A DNA stretch of 64,000 nucleotides from assembly GCF_013155295.1 (NCBI RefSeq), contig NZ_JABJXT010000006.1:173356-237355 (forward strand). Reading direction: 5' to 3'. The notes beneath the pieces were generated by a model. The model saw only the letters and a list, made by a program, of their open reading frames with translations. It was not told the DNA's origin and made no database searches. The position numbers and the translations under genes are program-made. Numbering within the stretch: the stretch's first letter is position 1; each line of letters starts with the position of its first letter. The stretch comes from Pseudogemmobacter hezensis. Lineage in GTDB: Bacteria; Pseudomonadota; Alphaproteobacteria; Rhodobacterales; Rhodobacteraceae. Positions 57,921 through 64,000 of the stretch are shown piece after piece.

Positions 57921-59069
57921 ATGACTACCAAACTCACCCAGGCTGCTGCTGCAAAGCTGGCCGAGACTAGCCCGCCAGGAAGCATTTTCTATGACGACGA
58001 GGTCTCTGGCCTTCGCATGGTTGTCGGCGCCAAGAGCTCAAGCTGGAAGCTGATCGGCCGCATCAATGATGGGTCGGGGCTGTATGTCACGCTCACCATT
58101 GGACGCGTGCAGGAAATGTCTCTCAAGACTGCCCGCCTCAAGGCAATCGAATACCGGCAGGCACTGGCGAGGGGTGATGATCCCAGGCGTCCCAAGGCGG
58201 CCGTGCCGACCGTGCAACAGGCGCTTGATCGGTACATCGCAGCCAACCAGGGCAACCTTCAGAAGGCGACACTGGAAGATTACAGGCGGCATATTGAGGG
58301 GCCGATGAAATCGCTGCTCAAGCTGCCCATGTCCTCTATCGACCGTGCGCTCTGCCGCAACATGCATGAAAAGCTGACTGCTGCGCGTGGCCCTTATGCG
58401 GCGAACACCAGTCTCCGTATGTTGCGCCTGCTCTACAATGACGTGATGCGTGACCATGATCTACCGCCAAATCCCGTCAGCCTCGCCGTCCGCTTCAACA
58501 AAGAAGAAAGCCGGGATTGGGCCATACCTGCTGAGGATATGCCCAGGATGTGGCAGGCGCTGGACAAGCTGGAAGACCAGATCGCTCGTGGCTGCTGGAT
58601 GCTGATGATCTTTACAGGGTTGAGGTCGGCAAACGCCCGCTCGGCGCGCTGGGACTGGCTTGATGCCGATGGCGTTCTGACCGTTCCCCGCACCAAGGCT
58701 GGCAGGGTATTCAAATGCCCGCTGCCCCGCTTCCTTCTACAGGAACTGGAGGCGCTGCGCGCCCACACAAGGCCGTTTGCCTCGCCGTTCATGTTTCCCG
58801 CCAAGACAACCCGCACAGGGCATATTTCAGTGCTGCGTTCTGATCGGGGCTTTCCCTACCAGCCACATGCCCTGCGCCATTCGTATCGTGGCCACGCCCT
58901 TGAGGCAGGGATCGATTTTCAGACCGTGGTCTATCTGATGGACCATACTGCGCCCCATGTCTCGTTCCGCTATGTCACCCGTGCCAATTTGACCGGTCAC
59001 CTTCGGCAGGCGCAGGAGATTGTTGCCGACCGTATCCTGAGTTTCAGGGGCAAGCCACTTCCCCTTTGA
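57921..59069 (+). CDS. Tyrosine-type site-specific integrase
   Basis: 382 residues. ATG 57921 follows GGAGG. The N-terminal arm-DNA-binding domain (residues 1-95) has FYDDEVSGLRMVVGAKSSSWKLIGRINDG, the core-binding domain follows (residues 100-190), and the catalytic domain holds Arg235 (FTGLRSANARSARW), His316 and Arg319 (HALRH), His342 (MDHTAPH) and the nucleophile Tyr351 (FRYVTR). The Lys of the beta-hairpin is probably in RTKAGRVFK. It most likely recombined the island into g15 and could excise it. It is the closest gene to the left junction. Confidence 0.95.
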   Translation: MTTKLTQAAAAKLAETSPPGSIFYDDEVSGLRMVVGAKSSSWKLIGRINDGSGLYVTLTIGRVQEMSLKTARLKAIEYRQALARGDDPRRPKAAVPTVQQALDRYIAANQGNLQKATLEDYRRHIEGPMKSLLKLPMSSIDRALCRNMHEKLTAARGPYAANTSLRMLRLLYNDVMRDHDLPPNPVSLAVRFNKEESRDWAIPAEDMPRMWQALDKLEDQIARGCWMLMIFTGLRSANARSARWDWLDADGVLTVPRTKAGRVFKCPLPRFLLQELEALRAHTRPFASPFMFPAKTTRTGHISVLRSDRGFPYQPHALRHSYRGHALEAGIDFQTVVYLMDHTAPHVSFRYVTRANLTGHLRQAQEIVADRILSFRGKPLPL

Positions 59070-59129
59070 TGGTGTGCATGACCCTGTAAGACCTCCATAA
59101 TCCCTCTATGATACTGAAAGGACTATGAA

Positions 59130-59366
59130 ATGCAGGAAATCGTAGAGAGGCTGGATCGCTTGGAGGCCTTGCTGTCACGCCCGCCCGTTGAATATGTCGA
59201 CAACGATGGCGCAGCGCGTTTCCTCGGGTTGCAACCCGCAACCTTGGAAATCTGGCGCAGTAGGGCTGAGGGGCCGACCTATGTGAAGGTCGGTAAGCGC
59301 GTGATGTATGCCCTGACTGATCTTCGGGAATGGATGGAAGCCCGCAAGAAAAAGCCCCTGCTTTAA
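59130..59366 (+). CDS. AlpA-like helix-turn-helix protein (putative excisionase/regulator)
   Basis: 78 residues. After a short helix (EIVERLDRLEALLSR) a MerR/AlpA-type winged HTH is seen: VEYVDNDGAARFLGLQPATLEIWRSRAEGPTYVKVGKRVMYALTDLREWMEARK (cut here as DNDGAARFLGLQPATLEIWR and VGKRVMYALTDLREWM). Such proteins in islands act as excisionases or activate the integrase. It starts 60 bases after the integrase. Confidence 0.8.
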   Translation: MQEIVERLDRLEALLSRPPVEYVDNDGAARFLGLQPATLEIWRSRAEGPTYVKVGKRVMYALTDLREWMEARKKKPLL

Positions 59367-59642
59367 GGGCCTGCAGGGATAGGGCTAGGCGAGGCGGCGG
59401 TGAGTGGTGCAACCGTAAAGAATGAGCTCCCGGGGCCTCGCCGGGGCCAGAAGACCTACTTTGGTAGCGCCTTCGGACCTTATCTTCAGGTTAGCCTGTG
59501 CTGAAACTGTGCCGAACCAGCAGTTTGTCTCAGGCGGTGAGTTCGAGGGTCACCAGCAGTTCGCATTCGCAGCATGGTGGCGATGTGCTCCGAAATGATC
59601 GCCATTCGGCCAGCATTCTAGCCCTGAGAATGAGAACCCCAG
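59367..59642. other. Gap between the AlpA-like gene and the next island gene
   Basis: 276 bases. I see no coding sequence with a plausible start. GGGGCC-N5-GGGGCC (about 59436-59452) is a short direct repeat only. Confidence 0.4.
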
Positions 59643-60002
59643 ATGGACACCCTGATAACCCCCGTAATATGGAAACCGGCAAATCGCCCGATCGGAATGC
59701 CGAAAGATATGCCGTCGATGATCGTGAGCGCGCGCAAGGCGGCCAGTGCTCTCGGCGTAAGTCTTGAGGCCCTGTATGCAGCTACGATCTGCGATTGGCG
59801 GGGGCTGGACCGCAATACCACGAACAGGACGCCAAAGACCTATGGCGCCGATCAGGTCCTTAATCTGATGGAGAAGCGCAAGCGCCCTGGCCGTGGCGCG
59901 CTGCAAAGCTATCTCAAGGCCAGGCTTCAGGCCGATCTTGATGCCCAGCGCTGGGTTCATCGCTATCCAAACTCATACATTTGCGAGGATATGCTCGGCT
60001 GA
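59643..60002 (+). CDS. Small island protein of unknown function
   Basis: 119 residues, not recognised. An N-terminal region with MPSMIVSARKAASALGVSLEALYAATICDW looks like a helix-turn-helix (ALGVSLEALYAA), followed by a basic Arg/Lys-rich stretch (EKRKRPGRGALQSYLKARLQADLDAQRW) able to bind DNA. It could be a regulator or replication accessory. Confidence 0.55.
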   Translation: MDTLITPVIWKPANRPIGMPKDMPSMIVSARKAASALGVSLEALYAATICDWRGLDRNTTNRTPKTYGADQVLNLMEKRKRPGRGALQSYLKARLQADLDAQRWVHRYPNSYICEDMLG

Positions 60003-60162
60003 TGGCGGGGCGGGGTGGCTGACAGCCTCGGCGAACGATGGTTGTCATGAACAGCTGGTCGCTTTATCTTGGCAGCATAAAGAAAAGGTGCGGCGAGCCG
60101 CCCACGCCCGCCGCACCTTCTAGACAGTGCAAGAAAACCCCTTACCCCTAAGGAGCTTCGCT

Positions 60163-60480
60163 ATGGACAATAGCGTAGCTGGCACTGTTTTGACGCCAGC
60201 ATTTTTTACTGACGGCCCGTGGTTGACGGACGAGGATTTCGTCGCCGTCACCGGATACAGGATCAACTACCTGCGCGGCCTGAGGTCCAAGGGTCATCTG
60301 CCCAAATCCACAAAGTTTGTCGTCGAGACCGTTGACCGGACGGGCAAGCCAATCCGCATCCCCAAGGGCTTCAACAAAGTGGCCGACATCCGGGCTTGGC
60401 TCGTTGAGAACGGCAGGCCCGAAAAGGTGGAAGCCTTGGATCACCTTGTCGCCACCAAGCTGGCGCAGGGAGTTGCATGA
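60163..60480 (+). CDS. Small island DNA-binding-like protein, coupled to the primase-helicase
   Basis: 105 residues from ATG 60163, with AAGGAG 8 bases upstream; an in-frame GTG at 60127 has no good site. The section DEDFVAVTGYRINYLRGLRSKGHLPKSTKFVVETVDRTGKPIRIPKGFN reads like a winged HTH (VTGYRINYLRGLRSKGHLP). Its ATGA overlap with the primase gene indicates coupled translation, so it may bind the origin together with the helicase or regulate copy number. Confidence 0.65.
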   Translation: MDNSVAGTVLTPAFFTDGPWLTDEDFVAVTGYRINYLRGLRSKGHLPKSTKFVVETVDRTGKPIRIPKGFNKVADIRAWLVENGRPEKVEALDHLVATKLAQGVA

Positions 60481-63053
60481 TGGCCGATACCAACTTGGAT
60501 GCCTTCGCCTCGGTCGCAAGGGCAGGCCTCACGCTGATCCCCCTCAATGGCAAAGTGCCGGTTCAGAAGGGCTGGATTGATCGGCCCTACGACAACGACG
60601 ATACACTACAGCAGGCCAAGCGCACCGGATGCAATCTCGGTGTCCGGCTGACAGAAGTCCATCTGGTCCTGGACGTCGATCCCCGCAATGGGGGCGAGGA
60701 CAGCCTTGCGCGCCTGTCGTCTGCCATCGGTATCGACCTGGCAGAGTGGACCCCTGTGACACGCACAGGGTCGGGTGGCCTCCATCTTTGGATGGGGAAG
60801 CCCGCCGGTCTGGATGTGCAGGGAAAGCTCAAGGATTTCCCCGGCATCGACATCAAGACGAAGGGCGGGCAGGTCGTTGCCCCCGGCAGCATCCATCCCG
60901 ATACCAAGGGTCTCTATGCCCTGGATGATCCGTGGGATGAGATTTCTGACCTCCCAGATTTACCCCAGAAGCTTTCGGACCTGGTTCGGAAGCACTCGAC
61001 CAAGGCCGAACGCACCGAAGCGCCTGACGGTCGTTCAATGGCTCCGGGGGATGTATCCGGAACCGATGCACCGGACGGTTGGGGCGTTGCCGAGCCGGAA
61101 GAGATTGCCGAACTGCTGGAAAAGCTCGATCCCGAGAACTTTCGCAGTGAGGCGTCCTGGTTCCCCCTCCTTTGTGCTGTGCACTTCGCGTCTGGCGGAA
61201 CGGCCAGGGCCGAGTTTCTGGACTGGTCATCCCGTGATCCTGTCTATGCTGATGCTGTCGATCAGGTCGCCACGCGCTGGGACAGCTTGGACAGGAAGGC
61301 CGGTTCGTCCACCACTGGCACGCTGGTGATGATACTGCGCGAGCATGGCGCGATTGATGCCGGGTTCCGGTTTGCCGCCGAGCGCGAGGCAGAGATGGAA
61401 GATTTCGCATCGACGGATGGTGCCGAGCTTCCCGAAGGGGCAGGCGAAGGGGCTGCATGCCCTGTAGTCCCAAGGCCTAAGATCAGGGTGCAGGACGGTC
61501 GGCAAGCTGAGATGGTGCAGCAGGCGACCGAAGCGCTGATGGGCATCCTGCATGGGCAAATCTTGCAGCAAAACGGCGGGCTCGTTCGGCCAGTTGTCTT
61601 GGATGCAACCCAAGACGTTGAGGGCGTTGTCAAATTCAGCGCTGGAACTACTGTGCTGCTTCCCGTCACCACGAACTGGCTGTGGCTCAAGCTCTCCCAG
61701 ATTGCTGATTTCTATCGTGTCACTCAGCAGGCTGAGGAAAAGGGCGGTGGCAACAAGGCCACGCGCACCGACCCGCCCAAAAAGCTGGCGGCCCTGATCG
61801 AAGACAATGTGGGAGACCTGCCTTTCCATACCGTCCGTGCAATGGTCACTTCCCCGACAATCGATCTTTCCAGTGGTGAGATTATTGATCGGCCGGGGAT
61901 CAACCCGAAGACGGGGCTCCTCGCAGTCTTTGAACCCGGCGCCTTCAGGCCGGTGCGCAGGGGGCTTGGGCAGGCCGAGGCGAAGGCGCGTCTGGACTCC
62001 GTGTTCCAGGCATTGCTTCGCGGCTTCCCCTTCGATGGTGGAGACTGGGGCGCAAGTGCTGCGGTCGGCATGTCCACCCTTATATCCGCCATTCTGCGCC
62101 CGACGATGGCCACATGCCCGCTCCACGCCATCGATGCAGCAGCGCCAGGCACTGGAAAGACGATGTTCGCCGAAATCTCCGGCGTGCTGACGATGGGCAC
62201 CAAGCCCGCCGCGTCTTCATGGTCTCGGGATGAAGAAGAGAACGAAAAGCGTCTCGGGGCGGCGTTGCTGCAAAAGACCCCGGTGTTGCTGCTGGATAAT
62301 CTGGAGGCCAAGAATGGCGACCGGCTGGAAGGCAACATGATGAACATGGTGCTGACGAGTGAGACCGTCAGCATTCGGGTGCTCGGTCAGCACTTGAAGG
62401 CCAATCTCTCCACAAAGGTTTTCGTGGTAGCGACCGGCAATAATCTGGTCGTTGCAGGAGACATGGTTCGCCGGGTCGTGAAGTGCCGTCTTGATGCCAA
62501 GATGGCGCAGCCGGAAACGCGCATCTTCGACTTCAACCCCGTTGACGTCGCAATTGATCGCCGGGGAGACTTGGTTTCCTCCATCCTTGAGGCGGTCGCT
62601 GCCTATATCGACGCCGGGCGCCCCTGCAATGCCGAGGTGACGAGGCTTGGCAGCTTTGAAAGCTGGACCACCATACAGGGGCTGTTGAAGTGGTGCGGAT
62701 GGGACGATCCGGCGAAAACCGTGGCAGAAGTCAGGGCGACCGATACCAGTAAGAATGACCTCCAGGAGGCCCTTGATACATGGGCAATGGCTTTCGGGAA
62801 TGATTGGGTTTCGGTCGATGAGGTGGCCGCTCTGGTCGCTTCGGCGCAAGATTTCAGTGATCCGAACTGCATGGCAGGCTTCGAGCACTTCGAGGCAGTG
62901 GATGCGATGGCGGAAGAACTTTTCGCCGGCCGGACCTCTTCGGCCTGGATCGGTCGTGAACTGGTCAAGCTGACGGGTCTCACATGCGGGGCCTACTATC
63001 TCGACGTCGAAAAAGGCCGGCGCTCTACAAGGGTTCGCCTTTTGGCGGGGTGA
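60477..63053 (+). CDS. Bifunctional Prim-Pol primase/polymerase and AAA helicase (island Rep protein)
   Basis: 858 residues. The N-terminal Prim-Pol domain (residues 1-200) carries the catalytic pair Asp66/Asp68 in LVLDVDPRNGG and TRTGSGGLHLWMG. A PriCT-type module follows (ELLEKLDPENFRSEASWFPLLCAVHFASGG). Near residue 550 a P-loop (AAPGTGKTMFAE, Lys561) and VLLLDNLEAKNG as Walker B define a superfamily 3/AAA-like helicase (ALLQKTPVLLLDN, VVATGNNLVVAGDMVRRVVKCRLD). This is the replication protein of P4-like and PICI-like elements. The origin candidate lies just downstream. Confidence 0.88.
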   Translation: MMADTNLDAFASVARAGLTLIPLNGKVPVQKGWIDRPYDNDDTLQQAKRTGCNLGVRLTEVHLVLDVDPRNGGEDSLARLSSAIGIDLAEWTPVTRTGSGGLHLWMGKPAGLDVQGKLKDFPGIDIKTKGGQVVAPGSIHPDTKGLYALDDPWDEISDLPDLPQKLSDLVRKHSTKAERTEAPDGRSMAPGDVSGTDAPDGWGVAEPEEIAELLEKLDPENFRSEASWFPLLCAVHFASGGTARAEFLDWSSRDPVYADAVDQVATRWDSLDRKAGSSTTGTLVMILREHGAIDAGFRFAAEREAEMEDFASTDGAELPEGAGEGAACPVVPRPKIRVQDGRQAEMVQQATEALMGILHGQILQQNGGLVRPVVLDATQDVEGVVKFSAGTTVLLPVTTNWLWLKLSQIADFYRVTQQAEEKGGGNKATRTDPPKKLAALIEDNVGDLPFHTVRAMVTSPTIDLSSGEIIDRPGINPKTGLLAVFEPGAFRPVRRGLGQAEAKARLDSVFQALLRGFPFDGGDWGASAAVGMSTLISAILRPTMATCPLHAIDAAAPGTGKTMFAEISGVLTMGTKPAASSWSRDEEENEKRLGAALLQKTPVLLLDNLEAKNGDRLEGNMMNMVLTSETVSIRVLGQHLKANLSTKVFVVATGNNLVVAGDMVRRVVKCRLDAKMAQPETRIFDFNPVDVAIDRRGDLVSSILEAVAAYIDAGRPCNAEVTRLGSFESWTTIQGLLKWCGWDDPAKTVAEVRATDTSKNDLQEALDTWAMAFGNDWVSVDEVAALVASAQDFSDPNCMAGFEHFEAVDAMAEELFAGRTSSAWIGRELVKLTGLTCGAYYLDVEKGRRSTRVRLLAG

Positions 63054-63091
63054 AGGGCAGTCTTCGGGAACTGCTCGAAAGGCGAGAACGG

Positions 63092-63122
63092 GAGGGCGCA
63101 CAGTATTGTGGGCCCTCTTTCT
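63092..63122 (+). terminator. Terminator after the primase-helicase
   Basis: GAGGGC (63092-63097) with CACA pairs with TGTG and GCCCTC (to 63117), loop GTAT, one mismatch, followed by TTTCTG. It ends the island operon. Confidence 0.65.
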
Positions 63123-63183
63123 GTTCGTGGGGTCAGCGTGGCACTGTGACCGAAATATCGCGCCAGCAACTCAGGTCGAAATG

Positions 63184-63450
63184 AGAACATTTTATGAACA
63201 TGGCGTGCATGAACGTGCATTCTGGCACCTCGGGCAATTTTGCCGACCTACTCCCTGGGCGAGGGCGAACAGTAGGGCTGCCTGAAAGAGCGTGCATATG
63301 CGCGCATTCTCCTTTGCTCGGGCTGTAATCGGCTACCTACCTTTTCCCCGTATTATCGACGTGCTTCCATATTGAAGTAGGTAGGTAGCCAATTCGGGTT
63401 GTAGCAAAGAGCAATGCACGCATATGCACGTCATGTTCATAAAATGTTCT
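63184..63450. other. Candidate replication origin with iteron pairs in nested inverted repeats
   Basis: A 19-base perfect repeat AGAACATTTTATGAACATG (63184-63202) is inverted at 63432-63450. Next to it CGTGCAT copies occur in pairs spaced exactly 10 bases: 63204 and 63214 (plus), 63291 and 63301 (plus, second as CGCGCAT), 63414 and 63424 (minus). Further in, TTTGCT (63313-63318) mirrors AGCAAA (63403-63408) and GGCTACCTACCT (63331-63342) mirrors 63379-63390, with the same distances on both sides (5 and 13 bases). The centre is an A/T-richer stretch. Its place just after the primase-helicase is where satellite origins usually lie. Confidence 0.7.
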
Positions 63451-63526
63451 AAATTTGCGCTGGGTCAGTGAGGCGAGAACCACTGGAAGAACACTGTGCC
63501 GCGCGTTCCAGCTTGGGTTCGGTCAC

Positions 63527-63553
63527 ATCACAAATATCACAAATATCACAGAT
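63527..63553. repeat. 9-bp tandem array ATCACAAAT
   Basis: Three units: ATCACAAAT (63527-63535), ATCACAAAT (63536-63544), ATCACAGAT (63545-63553). It lies between the origin and the next ORF and could be part of the origin or a regulatory site. Confidence 0.85.
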
Positions 63554-63628
63554 TCAATATTGAGGGTTCTCCCTGCAATACGATGCCGACAACGTGCGTC
63601 ATAAATTCAGTGGAGCGTGTGGTTCATC

Positions 63629-63946
63629 ATGGCAGGGCGATCAACAACTGATTGGGGGCTTTTTCTTCTATTGATTAAATTGGGCGTCTCCCCATCCGAT
63701 GCAGTAACATATGTGGGTATTTGTCTTTCGACGCCCTACACCAAGGCTTTCCGGGAACCTCAGTTTAAATTGGCAATGGATAATGCGACATTGATAGGGC
63801 GGCGATCTATCATTAATTCCCCGGATTATTTCTGCCTGCCGAATGGCGATCTGATGCTGGATAATGCCTTCGAGGGGCTTTGTTGCACTATCCGGCCGGC
63901 TCATGGATTCATGTTTGTGAGTCAGCGGGTTAGGTTGGCTCTATGA
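63629..63946 (+). pseudogene. Small island ORF broken by an IS
   Basis: 105 codons from ATG 63629 (a GTG at 63617 is also in frame). The native part, MAGRSTTDWGLFLLLIKLGV to LMLDNAFE (about 82 residues, lower G/C than the neighbours), ends where the IS begins (63876). The last 20-odd residues are encoded by the IS end. Not recognised; the N-terminal part includes a hydrophobic stretch and SPSDAVTYVGICLSTPYT. Confidence 0.6.
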
Positions 63947-64000
63947 GCAAGCCGATCCCTCTTTTTCGCACAACGAACTGGTCGAGCTACAGCCGGGCCC
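63876..64000 (+). mobile_element. Left end of an IS5-family insertion sequence
   Basis: GGCTTTGTTGCA at 63876-63887 matches the terminal inverted repeat of the IS5-family group that includes IS903/IS1248-like elements (GGCTTTGTTG...). A transposase gene begins 67 bases later. The rest is outside the window. Confidence 0.75.
63943..64000 (+). CDS. IS5-family transposase, 5' end (partial)
   Basis: 19 codons are seen, MSKPIPLFRTTNWSSYSRA. The pattern TTNWxxYxxAL at the N-terminus is typical of IS5-family DDE transposases in Rhodobacteraceae. The ATG overlaps the stop of the broken ORF. Cut by the window edge. Confidence 0.75.
   Translation, partial: MSKPIPLFRTTNWSSYSRA

Larger units (their letters stand above)
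57758..64000 (+). mobile_element. Satellite-like integrated island in g15 (left part)
   Basis: From about 57758 the content changes from GTA genes to a mobile replicon: tyrosine integrase, AlpA-like protein, two small proteins, primase-helicase, iteron origin. The modular order (int, regulator, primase-helicase, origin) is that of P4-like or PICI-type phage satellites, though plasmid-derived integrative elements also use such modules. The left attachment site must be close to GGGATCGACAACT (57745-57757). The right end is outside the window, so size and full cargo are unknown. Confidence 0.8.

Overview
The window is GC-rich alphaproteobacterial DNA that reads as family Rhodobacteraceae (Paracoccus/Rhodobacter-like). 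The evidence is gene order and content: serS-yajC-secDF-ccmABCDG-acnA, fabD-fabG-acpP-fabF-mltG, glnB-glnA, rpsF-rpsR-rplI, a Hint-domain protein, and a gene-transfer-agent (GTA) structural cluster of the Rhodobacter capsulatus type directly after mltG. Species cannot be named from sequence reading alone.

Layout. 1-7.5 kb: a DUF481 outer-membrane protein, a TPR membrane protein, BamB, Der GTPase and a large two-part glycosyltransferase. 7.6-16 kb: serS on the minus strand, then yajC-secD-secF, a Mth938-like protein and the cytochrome c maturation run ccmA-B-C-D-G, with an unknown four-cysteine secreted protein coupled to the end. 16.6-30 kb: acnA, a DUF1223 protein, a DMT exporter, an orphan FliG-like protein, purB, a TetR-like regulator, a DUF3445 protein, trigger factor and tRNA-Leu(TAG). 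30-45.5 kb: a Hint protein, Nnr, glnBA, zinT with a Zur-like palindrome, rpsF-rpsR-rplI, two YceI genes (one fused to a cytochrome b561 domain), the fatty-acid synthesis genes and mltG.

45.9-57.76 kb holds a nearly complete GTA structural cluster in canonical order (g1 terminase small subunit to g15). It is preceded by a promoter-like sequence and an intrinsic terminator. Gene g15 is cut in its TIM-barrel domain after Ile-Gly-Ile-Asp-Asn (about 57757). From there to the window end runs a different, mobile replicon: tyrosine integrase, AlpA-like helix-turn-helix protein, two small proteins, a Prim-Pol/PriCT/AAA primase-helicase, and just downstream a symmetric array of CGTGCAT iterons in nested inverted repeats that looks like a replication origin. 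An IS5-family element, of which only the left end and first codons are seen, interrupts a small ORF at 63876. The right end of the island and the rest of g15 lie outside the window.

The most unusual features are (1) the satellite-like replicon that splits a GTA tail gene, (2) its candidate origin, and (3) many short tandem duplications (13-22 bp units) in the intergenic DNA between 20 and 49 kb, at least five of them lying exactly across a gene's stop codon.
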